Shown here: positions 10,005-18,508 of the stretch, in pieces | Position numbering within the stretch: the first letter of the stretch is position 1 | Layout of the letters: each line of letters opens with the position of its first letter | Assembly: GCF_013337765.1 (NCBI RefSeq) | Contig: NZ_VBSB01000008.1 | Span: 434,001 to 498,000 of the forward strand | Reading direction: 5' to 3' | Length of the DNA: 64,000 bases | Source: Mycolicibacterium sphagni | GTDB lineage: Bacteria > Actinomycetota > Actinomycetes > Mycobacteriales > Mycobacteriaceae | Position numbers and translations under genes: made by a program | The notes under the pieces: model-generated | Databases searched by the model: none | Told to the model about the DNA's origin: nothing | Seen by the model: the letters and a program-made list of their open reading frames with translations, nothing else

Positions 10005-11399
10005 TTACGGTAGCGCCGACTCGTAGCCGATTTCCGTCTTGGTCGAGAGGGTGCGGACAGGCAGTTGGCGGTGACGCGGAGTGCCGATCATATTGCGCCG
10101 CAATGTCACCCGCTCGACACCAGGATGGGGCTCTAGGTAGGTCGTCGCATGCGGCCACACGACCTTTGGCTGTGGTCCGACCTCGGCGCCGATCAGTGCG
10201 GCAAGCTCACGGAACTGGGGCGCCAGAGTGACGATTCCGCCTGCGGCAGCGGCCCGCGCCGCGAACTGAGTGAATGTCCTGGCGTCGCCGAGGGTGAGGC
10301 TCGCGTCGACATCATCGAACGGCATGTAGACGGGATACTTGTTGGCCGTCTGACCGATGAACACACCGGCCGATCCGATCGGGAGCTGGCAGTGCCGGTC
10401 CCCGACGAGCAGCCGGCCCTGCAGCGCCGCCCGCTGCGAACCGGACAGTCGCGAAAATCCCCGCGGCTTCTCGGTTTTGCCCTCAGTAGTGAGCAACAAG
10501 CACGACCGCGGCGCCGAACCGGGCGCCACGCGAATCCTGGTCACGGTGTGGGCGGCCGGTGCCGCCCACCAGACATCCGGGCCACCGCTTGCCGAGTACG
10601 CGGAGGTGAAGCTGTTGTGGCCCTTGATTCTCCCCCACCGCTCCCGAACAAAGCTGATCTCGACACCGCGGTCGTAGTCGTCGAAGCTGCGCGAACACAC
10701 GGCGTCGACACCGTGACTGGCAAGGCCGTCGGCAATCCGCGTCGTCGAGGCCACCAGATACCGCACCATCCCCGGAACACCCCTGTCCCGCCGTAGCGAC
10801 GACCTCTGGGTTCGACCAGGATCGGCCCGCAGCACGACCCAGGTGCGGCGCTGGGCGGGGGCGGGATCGGACGCGATCACCGTGCCGTACTGGCTCATCG
10901 CGTCATCCGACGCCGTCCTGCCGATCCGATGGCCGGCCGACACGATGTCGGCCTCCAGGTCCGGGCAGTGCACTGCCAGCAGCTGTTCCACCAGCCGGGT
11001 GTCGATGACATCGTCGCTGTGTACCCGACCGCCGACGATCACGGTCGGCGTGAACGGCCGCGGGATGAGTTCGATGAGCGCGACCAGGACGTCGCCTTCC
11101 CAGCGCACGGCGACATGGTCGCCCGGCATGTGGGTGGCACCGACGACGGGTTCCGATGGCCCCGCCAGCGGCGTGCGGTGCCGCCATATCCAGGCGAACA
11201 GCGCAGCGATCCATTCGGTGATCCGACGACCGCGGACGCTGATGATGGTGAGCAGCACGGCCGCCACCAGGAGCCCGATACCCCATCGCCGGTGCGGGGT
11301 GTCGATGAGCAGTATCACGCTCGGGGGCACCAGCACCGCGGCCACCGTGAGATGACCGACCGTGAATCGTAATCCGAAGGATCTCAGTGGGTTTCTCAT
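10005..11399 (-). CDS. eccE1: ESX-1 membrane complex component EccE1
   Basis: 464 aa. Two N-terminal membrane segments (about residues 10-60) are followed by a large soluble domain with EccE1 signatures: EPVVGATHMPGDHVAVRWEG, VALIELIPRPFTPTVIV, CPDLEADIVSAGHR and the C-terminal IGTPRHRQLPVR. The ATG at 11399 overlaps the mycP1 stop by 4 nt and gives MRNPLRSFGLRF; the longer open frame upstream lies inside mycP1. EccE sits at the edge of the type VII inner-membrane complex and helps hold mycosin. Confidence 0.94.
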   Translation of the reverse strand: MRNPLRSFGLRFTVGHLTVAAVLVPPSVILLIDTPHRRWGIGLLVAAVLLTIISVRGRRITEWIAALFAWIWRHRTPLAGPSEPVVGATHMPGDHVAVRWEGDVLVALIELIPRPFTPTVIVGGRVHSDDVIDTRLVEQLLAVHCPDLEADIVSAGHRIGRTASDDAMSQYGTVIASDPAPAQRRTWVVLRADPGRTQRSSLRRDRGVPGMVRYLVASTTRIADGLASHGVDAVCSRSFDDYDRGVEISFVRERWGRIKGHNSFTSAYSASGGPDVWWAAPAAHTVTRIRVAPGSAPRSCLLLTTEGKTEKPRGFSRLSGSQRAALQGRLLVGDRHCQLPIGSAGVFIGQTANKYPVYMPFDDVDASLTLGDARTFTQFAARAAAAGGIVTLAPQFRELAALIGAEVGPQPKVVWPHATTYLEPHPGVERVTLRRNMIGTPRHRQLPVRTLSTKTEIGYESALP

Positions 11400-12742
11400 C
11401 GGCGCTTGAGCGCCCGTCGGGCAAGGGTGCCCAGCCCCAAGGCGAGTATCAGGCTTCCGGTACCGATCACGACGGCGGTGATCGGACCACGATCGGGCGG
11501 CGGTGGTGGCACAGGCGGCGGGATTCGTTTGACGATGAACGGCGCAGCAACCGGACCCGGCGGGATGTCCCACGTCAGCGCGGCCACCGGATTGATGACA
11601 CCGGCGCCGACAATCTCGTTGACGCCACCCCCGGGGTGACGTGCGCTGGCGGTGATCCGGTTGACGATCTGGGCCGGGGTCAGCGCCGGGAACCGTTGGC
11701 GCAGCAGCGCTGCCAATCCCGAGACATAGGCCGCCGAAAACGACGTACCGGCAAGGGGAACCGGGCCGTCATTCGCTTGGACCGCGTTCACCGGATTTCC
11801 GTCGGCGCCCAGGGCCACGATGTTCTCCCCCGGTGCCGCCACACCCAACCACGGTCCGTGCATCGAGAACGCGCTGGGCTGCCCGTTCTGCCCGATACCG
11901 CCGACCGACAGCACCAGCGGCGAATACCAGGCCGGCGTCACGATGGTCTGCACTTGTTCCCAGCCCCGCGGATCAGATGGTTTGGACGGATCCGGTGACG
12001 GGTTCTGGTTGCAGTCGCCACCGGTATTGCCTGCCGCGACGATCACCACCGCGCCCTTGACATTGACCGCGTAGTTGAGTGCGGCGCCCAGGGTGGATTC
12101 GTCGACCTGCCTGGCGATTTTGAAGCAGGCGGCTTCACTGATGTTGATGACGCCGGCACCGAGGTTCACCGCGTGCACGACGGCACGGGCCAGACTGCGG
12201 ACCGACCCGGCCGCCGGGGTGGCGTTGGGGTCACTGGTGTTGTTCTGCGCGCCGACGGGATCGAACGCCTCCGAGGTCTGACGCAGCGAGATGACCCTCG
12301 CATCGGGTGCGACGCCGATGAATCCGTCACCCGGCGCGGGCCGGCCCCCGATGATGGACGCGGTCAGTGTTCCGTGCGCGTCGCAGTCCGATAGCCCGTC
12401 ACCGGCGTCGGCGACGAAATCGCCGCCCGGCTGGGCCGGCAGGCGCGGGGAGGCGTTCACTCCGGTGTCGATCACCGCGACCGTCACACCGGCTCCGGTC
12501 GCGAACTTCTGGGCCTCGGCGAGGTCCAGATAGTCATTGGCCCAGGGCGGGTCATCGAAGTTCGAGTTGGGCATGGTGGTGGTGACCGCGCAAACCCGGC
12601 GCTGCTCCAGCGGTTGATCGGGTCCGGTCACGTCAGGTGGCACCACGTCTGGGTTGATCGTCGGTGGAGCGATCGCCGCGGCCGGCGGCGCGCTCAACAG
12701 CGCAAGCGACAACGCGGCAATCACCGGCACGATGCGACGCAA
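11396..12742 (-). CDS. mycP1: Mycosin-1, ESX-1 subtilisin-like protease MycP1
   Basis: About 448 aa: signal peptide, subtilase domain and a C-terminal membrane anchor followed by basic residues (RRALKRR). The catalytic triad is visible: Asp in VAVIDTGV (about residue 92), His in DAHGTLTAS and Ser in AGTSFSAAY. The start is taken as TTG at 12742, giving (M)RRIVPVIAALSLALL after an AAGAAGGGTGG ribosome binding site; a GTG at 12778 would add 12 residues. MycP1 stabilises the ESX-1 complex and processes EspB. It is the first gene of mycP1-eccE1-espB-espL-espK, all with short gaps or overlaps. Confidence 0.94.
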   Translation of the reverse strand: MRRIVPVIAALSLALLSAPPAAAIAPPTINPDVVPPDVTGPDQPLEQRRVCAVTTTMPNSNFDDPPWANDYLDLAEAQKFATGAGVTVAVIDTGVNASPRLPAQPGGDFVADAGDGLSDCDAHGTLTASIIGGRPAPGDGFIGVAPDARVISLRQTSEAFDPVGAQNNTSDPNATPAAGSVRSLARAVVHAVNLGAGVINISEAACFKIARQVDESTLGAALNYAVNVKGAVVIVAAGNTGGDCNQNPSPDPSKPSDPRGWEQVQTIVTPAWYSPLVLSVGGIGQNGQPSAFSMHGPWLGVAAPGENIVALGADGNPVNAVQANDGPVPLAGTSFSAAYVSGLAALLRQRFPALTPAQIVNRITASARHPGGGVNEIVGAGVINPVAALTWDIPPGPVAAPFIVKRIPPPVPPPPPDRGPITAVVIGTGSLILALGLGTLARRALKRR

Positions 12743-12823
12743 GCCCGACCACCCTTCTTGGGGTGGATTCTTTCGCACTTGACCGACGCAGTGCTCACTG
12801 CAGCAACGGAATTCAATATGAAT

Positions 12824-13411
12824 CTAGCTTCCCGCCATCTTGCCGACACTCACCGGCTGGCCGGTCTCGAAGAGACTGCAGTGGCTTCGCTGCGCGGCGG
12901 ACTTGAACTGCCGGTAGACCGTGAACCTCACCCGGCCGGCCTGCAGATCGGCGAGGAGCTCCACGAGCCCGCCGTAGAGATCGTCGTGTTGCTCGCGCAG
13001 CACCGTCATGCGCGGATCAGTCGGATCCGCCGAAGTGTGCGCGATCCGCAGCGCCAGGACGGAGAGCCGGTCGACGATCGCACCCGGCGTGTCAGTGTGT
13101 GACCGTGCCGCTGGGTCGCCGCAAAGCTCGAGCAGCATCGTGTCGATGTCCTCGATACACCGAGTGCGGCGGTCGTTGTGCTGGTCGATCATCCGCTTCC
13201 GGTCGGCCACCTCATCGTTTCCGGCGCCGGGCCGACGGGCCGCGTCCTCGTGGTGCCACAGGTCGAAATTCGTCGCGTGCAAGAACAGCGCCTCGGCCGC
13301 GAGCTCGCCCGCCCCGCATGTCGCAGTGCGCTCGGTCTGGTGCCATGAGCCCGCGAGCTCGCTGAATCGCCGCACTGCCGCCAGCAGATCGCGGTCTCGT
13401 CGTTCAACCAT
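12824..13411 (-). CDS. DUF4254 family protein
   Basis: 195 aa, soluble, mostly helical. The block AEALFLHATNFDLWHHEDAARR and the following DRKRMIDQHNDRRTRCIEDID stretch are characteristic of DUF4254. The ATG at 13411 overlaps the end of the upstream GT9 gene by 8 nt, so the two are translationally coupled. DUF4254 proteins commonly occur beside GT9 glycosyltransferases, but I know of no biochemical function. It ends 82 nt before the chosen mycP1 start on the same strand, so read-through into the ESX-1 operon is possible but not shown. Confidence 0.85.
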   Translation of the reverse strand: MVERRDRDLLAAVRRFSELAGSWHQTERTATCGAGELAAEALFLHATNFDLWHHEDAARRPGAGNDEVADRKRMIDQHNDRRTRCIEDIDTMLLELCGDPAARSHTDTPGAIVDRLSVLALRIAHTSADPTDPRMTVLREQHDDLYGGLVELLADLQAGRVRFTVYRQFKSAAQRSHCSLFETGQPVSVGKMAGS

Positions 13412-14384
13412 GATGTCCGGCAAGCTCGTCCAGTGCGGCCACCACATCGGCCACTGTGATGTCGGCGGTGGACGGCATATCGAGGTGACGGTGCGGCCCG
13501 AACCGGAAACCCCACGCGGCCGATCGGGTCGGCCCGAACAGCCCCACGCCGGGCACGCGCGCCAGATCCGCGGCATGCAACATGCACGAGTCGATACCAA
13601 GGAAGAGGTCGGCACGCTCGACCAGCCCTATCGCGAGGTCGAGCGGGAGCCCGAGGCAGGGAATGACCCGCTCGCGCTCACGGCCGACATTGAGCTCTTC
13701 GTGCCCCATCCCGACGACCCAGACGACATAGTCGGGATGGCGGGCCAGGAACTGGTCGAGCACGGTGATGAACCGGGTGATCGGCCACTGTTTGGCGGTC
13801 CAGCCCGTATCGGCATGCACGGCCAGGACTTTGGTCCCCATCGGCAGCATCGCGCGGATCGACCGGGCCTTCTCTCGCACGGATGGCGGGATCGGCACCC
13901 TGTGCGAATACGCGTCGATGCGCAGTGCCGGATCGAATAGTTGAGCCAGCGTGAAGATCAGGTCGGCGCAGTGCCCGCTGTCCTTCGGGAGCACGATGTT
14001 GTAGCCGCCGTCGTCGAGAAAGCCGATCGCCGCGGTCGGCGCGAGGCGTTCCAGGAGGGGCTGGAAAAACATGTTCGACGGCATGTTCCACGGGACGGCG
14101 TTGATGAGGAGGTCGACGGCACCGACCTGTGCGGCGATCGCGTCGTGGTCAAGCGGCCGGTGCGCCGAGAGCCCGAGCGCCGGCGGCATATCGGTGATGT
14201 CGACGAAGTGCGGGTTGATCTCGTGGAAGCACAGATCGAACGCACGCCGTGGACAGAGCAGTGTCAGTGGTGTGCTGAATACCTCGGCCAGCGCACGCAG
14301 CGTCGGCAGGGTCAGGATCGAGTCACCGATGTTATTGGCGAAATACACCACCGGCCTGCGGGCTTCAAGCAGCTCGGCGGACAT
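13404..14384 (-). CDS. Glycosyltransferase family 9 (heptosyltransferase-like)
   Basis: 326 aa with a GT-B fold. The N-terminal Rossmann part holds VVYFANNIGDSILTLPTLRAL, typical of ADP-heptose:LPS heptosyltransferase-like GT9. The C-terminal donor half has AVHADTGWTAKQWP and the DSCMLHAADLARVPGVGLFGPT block that binds the nucleotide sugar in this family. Mycobacteria have no LPS heptose core, so donor and acceptor are unknown. It forms an overlapping pair with the DUF4254 gene. It reads away from the PHP phosphatase gene, 104 nt apart. Confidence 0.85.
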   Translation of the reverse strand: MSAELLEARRPVVYFANNIGDSILTLPTLRALAEVFSTPLTLLCPRRAFDLCFHEINPHFVDITDMPPALGLSAHRPLDHDAIAAQVGAVDLLINAVPWNMPSNMFFQPLLERLAPTAAIGFLDDGGYNIVLPKDSGHCADLIFTLAQLFDPALRIDAYSHRVPIPPSVREKARSIRAMLPMGTKVLAVHADTGWTAKQWPITRFITVLDQFLARHPDYVVWVVGMGHEELNVGRERERVIPCLGLPLDLAIGLVERADLFLGIDSCMLHAADLARVPGVGLFGPTRSAAWGFRFGPHRHLDMPSTADITVADVVAALDELAGHHG

Positions 14385-14488
14385 CTCGGAGATCTTCTCC
14401 CACGCCGGGGATAGCCGCAGTCCACGTCACCACGCGGCCATCGACGATTCATTGTCGGACACGGCGTGTTCACCCGGCCCGTGCGACG

Positions 14489-15322
14489 ATGGCGCTGATG
14501 CTGCCGACCGACAACCACGTACACACCCGATGGTCATGGGATACCGCGGGGTCGTCGTCGATGGAGCTGGCGTGCGCGCGGGCGGTGGAATTGGGCCTGC
14601 CGGGGTTGGCGTTCACCGAGCATGTCGACTTCACCGCATGGCACGGCGACGATGCCGGCAGCTACCGCGGCCACGCGGTCGGTCCGCGTCCGCACGTTCG
14701 GCCCTTCGACGTCGCGGGCTATTCGGCTGACCTGGCCCGGTGCCGAGAGATGTTCCCGCAGTTGCGCATTCTGTCCGGTATCGAGGCCGGTGAACCGCAC
14801 CTGTTCTCGAGTGCGGTTGCCACGGTGCTCGGCGCCGGGGATTTCGACCGGGTGCTGGGCAGTCTGCACGCGATCGAGAACGACGGCGAGTTGCAGTTCG
14901 TCGACGCTGACCTGTTCAGCCGTCTCGACGCCAGAGATCTGATGCGCCGCTACTTCGACGAGCTGCTGGTACTGGTCGAGAGCTCGTCGGTGTTCGGTGT
15001 GCTCGCGCACTGCGACTATGCCCGCCGGTACTGGCCGGCCACCGCCGGCGACTACCGCGAGGACGTATTCGAGGAAAACTACCGGTCGGTGTTTCGCGCT
15101 CTGGCTGCTTCCGGGCGAGCGCTGGAGATCAACACTCGAAGTCCTTTGGCATCAGTGGAATTGGTGCGGTGGTGGTGGCAGACGGGCGGTGAGGCCGTGT
15201 CGTTCGGCAGCGATGCGCACGACCCGTACTCGGTGGGCAACCGGTTCGCTGTGGCGGTTGACATCGTCGAGGCCGCCGGGTTCAGGCCTGGCCGCGACCG
15301 GTTCGACTTCTGGCGCCGCTGA
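14489..15322 (+). CDS. PHP-domain phosphatase (histidinol-phosphatase-like)
   Basis: 277 aa. PHP motifs are in order: DNHVHTRWS (metal site 1), GLAFTEHVDFTAW, a GIEAGE motif, a DRVLGSLH motif, LAHCDYARRYW and a late SFGSDAHDP. These are the metal-binding residues of trinuclear PHP phosphoesterases such as HisJ-type histidinol-phosphate phosphatase. It lies alone, away from any his operon in the window, so histidine biosynthesis is not certain; another phosphoester substrate is possible. It ends 1 nt from the convergent GntR gene. Confidence 0.8.
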   Translation: MALMLPTDNHVHTRWSWDTAGSSSMELACARAVELGLPGLAFTEHVDFTAWHGDDAGSYRGHAVGPRPHVRPFDVAGYSADLARCREMFPQLRILSGIEAGEPHLFSSAVATVLGAGDFDRVLGSLHAIENDGELQFVDADLFSRLDARDLMRRYFDELLVLVESSSVFGVLAHCDYARRYWPATAGDYREDVFEENYRSVFRALAASGRALEINTRSPLASVELVRWWWQTGGEAVSFGSDAHDPYSVGNRFAVAVDIVEAAGFRPGRDRFDFWRR

Positions 15323-15323
15323 C

Positions 15324-16019
15324 TCACACGTCATCGACGAGCGTGGATTGGAACGCCACGCGGTCGCCACGGTACAACGCCCGGACCACTTCGATCGGCT
15401 GTCCTTGGGCATCCAGCGAGCGCCGTCGCAGATGCAGCATCGGCATGGCCGTCGTGGTCAGCAGCAGACTGGCCTCACGGGGGGTGGGCAGAATCGTCTC
15501 GATGAGCTCCTCGGCCGAGGCGAAATACACCCCGCTCGCACGGATCGCCGCGTACAGCGAGGTTTCCGGGTCGAAGGTGTCATAGAGACCGGCGAACCGG
15601 GACAATGGCAGGTAGGTGCTCTCCAGTCCGATGCGCTCATTGTCGGCCAGCAGCACCCGCTCCAGGTGCATCACCGGCTCGGCGACTTCGACATCGAGCC
15701 CGGCCGCGAGATCTGGCGTGGCCTCGATGTCCTCCCATGTCACCAGAATGCGGCCCGGCTTACGGCCCATCCGTTCAGCGCCTTCGGTATATGACCGGAG
15801 CGAAAGTGGTTGCGTCAGTTTCGGTTTGGCCACCACAGTGCCGCGCCCTCGACGCTGGACGCGGCCCTCCAGCAGCAGCTCGTGTAGCGCTTGGCGCACG
15901 GTGTCGCGGGCTACACCGAACCGCACCGCCAGGTCGCGCTCGGCGGGTACCGGGTCCCCCTCCTCCAGGCCCGTCAAGAGCTCGTCGAGACCGTTGCGAA
16001 CGAGGTGCACTTTACTCAT
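15324..16019 (-). CDS. GntR/HutC-family regulator of phosphonate genes (PhnF-like)
   Basis: 231 aa. An N-terminal winged helix (about 1-70; VPAERDLAVRFGVARDTVRQALHEL holds the HTH) is followed by a UTRA ligand-binding domain (about 90-230). It overlaps the upstream HD-domain gene by 4 nt (ATGA). The intergenic region 62 nt upstream of its own start region, ahead of the HD gene, holds the inverted repeat TGGTCTATACCA, the reverse complement of the site I recall for PhnF in M. smegmatis. I infer it represses both divergent transcripts until a phosphonate or phosphate signal is bound. Confidence 0.87.
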   Translation of the reverse strand: MSKVHLVRNGLDELLTGLEEGDPVPAERDLAVRFGVARDTVRQALHELLLEGRVQRRGRGTVVAKPKLTQPLSLRSYTEGAERMGRKPGRILVTWEDIEATPDLAAGLDVEVAEPVMHLERVLLADNERIGLESTYLPLSRFAGLYDTFDPETSLYAAIRASGVYFASAEELIETILPTPREASLLLTTTAMPMLHLRRRSLDAQGQPIEVVRALYRGDRVAFQSTLVDDV

Positions 16020-16561
16020 CGCGCGCCGCGCCGCCGGAGCACTCGTTCGGCAACCACCAGGACATCCTCAATGCTCGCCGCAGCCGCACCGGGAACCTTC
16101 GCGGCGTCGTCGTAGTACCGCAGTCGTAGGGAATCGGACCACCATGGGTGACAGATCATGTCGTCATCCACCGCAGCCCCTCCCTGCGCCTGCAGCGACA
16201 ACACCGATGTTGACGACAGGGAGTCGGAATACCCGGGGTCGGTGGCCGCCAGATAGCGCTTGGCCGCAACATGAGCTCCGGCAAGCCATCCCACCCGAGC
16301 ACCGTATCGCGGGGTCAGCCACTCTCGTGCGGCGACATCGTGACGGTCCCGGTTCGGCGAATCACACAGTGGGCTATGGGCAAGATCGTGCAGCGCGGCA
16401 GCCAGCACCAGCTCGTCGTCCGCGCCATCGTCGGCGGCCCGGGCGGCGGACTGCAGCGCGTGGTCGAGGTCGTCGACGGCGTCCTCATCCCACACCCCCC
16501 GCAGGGAGCGCAGCAGTGCGGCGGTTTCGGCCAGCACCCCGGATTCTTGCGCGTGAATCAC
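16016..16561 (-). CDS. HD-domain phosphonate oxygenase-like protein (PhnZ family)
   Basis: 181 aa. HD-domain ligands are visible at H34, H58-D59 (AALHDLAHSP), H74 and H97, followed by the AGAHVAAKRYL block that marks the phosphonate-degradation HD subfamily, and a late Asp in YYDDAAKVPG. Members such as PhnZ use a mixed-valence di-iron site to cleave 2-amino-1-hydroxyethylphosphonate to glycine and phosphate. No PhnY hydroxylase is present in the window, so its substrate would have to arrive ready-hydroxylated or be made elsewhere. First gene of the - strand pair with gntR. Confidence 0.85.
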   Translation of the reverse strand: MIHAQESGVLAETAALLRSLRGVWDEDAVDDLDHALQSAARAADDGADDELVLAAALHDLAHSPLCDSPNRDRHDVAAREWLTPRYGARVGWLAGAHVAAKRYLAATDPGYSDSLSSTSVLSLQAQGGAAVDDDMICHPWWSDSLRLRYYDDAAKVPGAAAASIEDVLVVAERVLRRRGAR

Positions 16562-16580
16562 GGCCCAGAGACTACCTCAA

Positions 16581-16596
16581 ATTGGTCTATACCAAT
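16581..16596. promoter_or_regulatory. PhnF-type operator in the divergent phosphonate promoter
   Basis: ATTGGTCTATACCAAT is an inverted repeat of 6-bp arms around CTAT. Its core TGGTCTATACCA fits the HutC-subfamily GntR consensus and is the reverse complement of TGGTATAGACCA, the sequence I recall as the M. smegmatis PhnF site. It is 20 nt before the HD gene and 75 nt before the flavin oxidoreductase gene, so one bound dimer could block both. Confidence 0.82.
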
Positions 16597-16671
16597 CGTT
16601 AATCTTCTGTTCAGGCACGCAGAACCGCAGCGTGGGTCCACCGACGCCCGGGGCGTAGAACCTCGGTACCC

Positions 16672-17787
16672 ATGCGGGTGACCATTGTGGGTGGCGGCGT
16701 GCTGGGCACCGCGCACGCGTGGGAAGCCGTCGAGCGGGGACATGCTGTCGTCCAACTCGAACGCGAAGTCGAGGCTCGCGGCGCCACAGTGCGCAACTTC
16801 GGCCTGGTCTGGGTCTCTGGGCGCGCGGACCATGAACTCGACGCCGCCCTCCGTGCCCGCGAACTGTGGGAGAAGATCGGCGAGCGTGTCCCCGGCGTCG
16901 GCTTCCGACCGGCCGGGTCGCTGACCCTGCTTCGGTCCACGCGTGAGGTGGCCGTCGCCGAACAGATGGCCCGCCGCCCAGACGCGGCCCAGCGCGGCTT
17001 CCGCTTGCTGGAACCCGCCGAGGTCCGCGCCATCAACCCGGCGCTGCGCGGCACATTCATTGCCGGACTTCACTGTTCGCGCGATGCGGCGGTGGAGTCC
17101 CGTCTCGCATTGCCCGCCATCCGCGCCCTGCTCGAGAGCACCGGTCGCTACACCTTCCTGGCAGGCACCGAAGCACGCTCCGCCGGGAGCGGTCTCGTGC
17201 GCGACGACCGGGGCGCCAGGCACGAGAGCGATCTGGTGCTGCTGTGCCCGGGCGCCGCCCACGGCGGCCTTATCCGGGAGCTGGCCGGCGAACTCCCGGT
17301 GCGGCGAGTGCGTCTGCAGATGATGCAGACCGAACCTCTCGGGGAACCCCTCACCACCGCCATCGCCGACGGCGACAGTTTCAGGTACTACCCCGGTTAT
17401 GCCGGATCAGCGCTGAATGCACTGCGCGACAACGAACCTCAAGCCCCGGTTGCCGACACCAATCACATGCAGTTGCTGTGCGTGCAACGCCTGCACGGCG
17501 GACTGACCATCGGCGACACCCACGAGTACACCGAACCGTTCGGATTCGACGTGCACGAGCCGCCGTATGAATACCTGGCCGGCCTGGTCGAGGAGTTGCT
17601 CGGACGCCCGCTGCCCCCGGTACGGCAGCGCTGGGCGGGCGTGTACAGCCAGTGCATCGATCCCGGCGAGCTGGTCTACCGGCGGGCTATCGGGCATGGC
17701 CTATGGGTGATCACCGGGCCCGGCGGCCGTGGGATGACCCTGGCTCCAGCGATCGCCGAGCGCACCGCAGACCTGATCGGCATCTGA
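16672..17787 (+). CDS. FAD-dependent oxidoreductase of phosphonate catabolism (TIGR03364-type, DAO fold)
   Basis: 371 aa. The N-terminal dinucleotide-binding motif IVGGGVLGTAHAWEA is followed by a basic/acidic strand end (VVQLERE) as in glycine-oxidase/DAO enzymes. RNFGLVWVSGR and the C-terminal ITGPGGRGMTLAPAIAE complete the FAD site. This subfamily recurs beside phosphonatase-like hydrolases. I infer oxidative deamination of an aminoalkylphosphonate (2-aminoethylphosphonate or an N-methylated relative) to phosphonoacetaldehyde, which would replace a PhnW transaminase; none is present here. First gene of the + strand operon, with the HAD gene 16 nt downstream. Confidence 0.85.
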   Translation: MRVTIVGGGVLGTAHAWEAVERGHAVVQLEREVEARGATVRNFGLVWVSGRADHELDAALRARELWEKIGERVPGVGFRPAGSLTLLRSTREVAVAEQMARRPDAAQRGFRLLEPAEVRAINPALRGTFIAGLHCSRDAAVESRLALPAIRALLESTGRYTFLAGTEARSAGSGLVRDDRGARHESDLVLLCPGAAHGGLIRELAGELPVRRVRLQMMQTEPLGEPLTTAIADGDSFRYYPGYAGSALNALRDNEPQAPVADTNHMQLLCVQRLHGGLTIGDTHEYTEPFGFDVHEPPYEYLAGLVEELLGRPLPPVRQRWAGVYSQCIDPGELVYRRAIGHGLWVITGPGGRGMTLAPAIAERTADLIGI

Positions 17788-17803
17788 GCGTAACCGAAGG
17801 AAC

Positions 17804-18493
17804 ATGATGACGGACAACATAATTCAGCTCGCGGTCATCGACATGGCCGGCACGACGGTCGTCGACGACGGTCTGGTGGTCGCCGCGTTCGAGTCTGCCG
17901 CCACCGCGGCTGGCCTTCCCCACAGTGGTATCGAACGCGAACAGGCCCGCCAGTACGTGCTCGACACCATGGGACAGTCCAAAATCGCAGTGTTCCGCAC
18001 CCTGTTCGGGCACGAGGAGCTGGCACAACAGGCGAACCGGGCGTTCGAGTCGGCGTATGACGAGCTCATCGACAACGGGAACGCGCGGCCGATCCCCGGT
18101 GCGGCCGAAGCGATCACCACACTGCGCAGTGCCGGGGTGAAGGTGGCACTGACCACCGGCTTCAGCAGCACCACGCAGGAGAAACTGGTGGCGGCTCTGG
18201 GCTGGCAATCGCTGGCCGACCTGACCTTGGCCCCCGGTGACGGGGTGCGAGGCCGGCCCTACCCCGACCTCATCCTGACCGCCCTGATGCGGCTGGAGAT
18301 CGACGGTGTCGGCAACATCGCCGCACTCGGCGACACCAGCAGCGACATCGACAGCGCACTGCGGGCCGGCTGCGCCATCGCGGCGGGCACGCTGACCGGC
18401 GCCCACAACCAGCAGCAACTCCGCGACGCGGGCGCCACCCACACCGTGCCCACGGTCACCGAGTTCGCCGATCTTGTCCTGCAATTCCGCTGA
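17804..18493 (+). CDS. Phosphonatase-like HAD hydrolase (phosphonoacetaldehyde hydrolase family)
   Basis: 229 aa HAD protein. The nucleophile motif is VIDMAGTTV (Asp13, with Ala at the second position as in PhnX rather than the usual DxD). In the cap, YVLDTMGQSKIAVFR places Lys60 where PhnX has its Schiff-base lysine (MG-x-x-K). Motif III/IV is LGDTSSDIDSALRAG. The expected reaction is phosphonoacetaldehyde to acetaldehyde and phosphate. A GAAGGA site precedes the tandem ATGs. The importer gene follows 15 nt later. Confidence 0.85.
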   Translation: MMTDNIIQLAVIDMAGTTVVDDGLVVAAFESAATAAGLPHSGIEREQARQYVLDTMGQSKIAVFRTLFGHEELAQQANRAFESAYDELIDNGNARPIPGAAEAITTLRSAGVKVALTTGFSSTTQEKLVAALGWQSLADLTLAPGDGVRGRPYPDLILTALMRLEIDGVGNIAALGDTSSDIDSALRAGCAIAAGTLTGAHNQQQLRDAGATHTVPTVTEFADLVLQFR

Positions 18494-18508
18494 AAACGAG
18501 AGGTGCTG

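Noticed and set aside
14489..15322. PHP protein considered as a DNA polymerase proofreading/PolX domain
   Set aside because: It is a stand-alone 277-aa phosphatase-size protein without polymerase parts.
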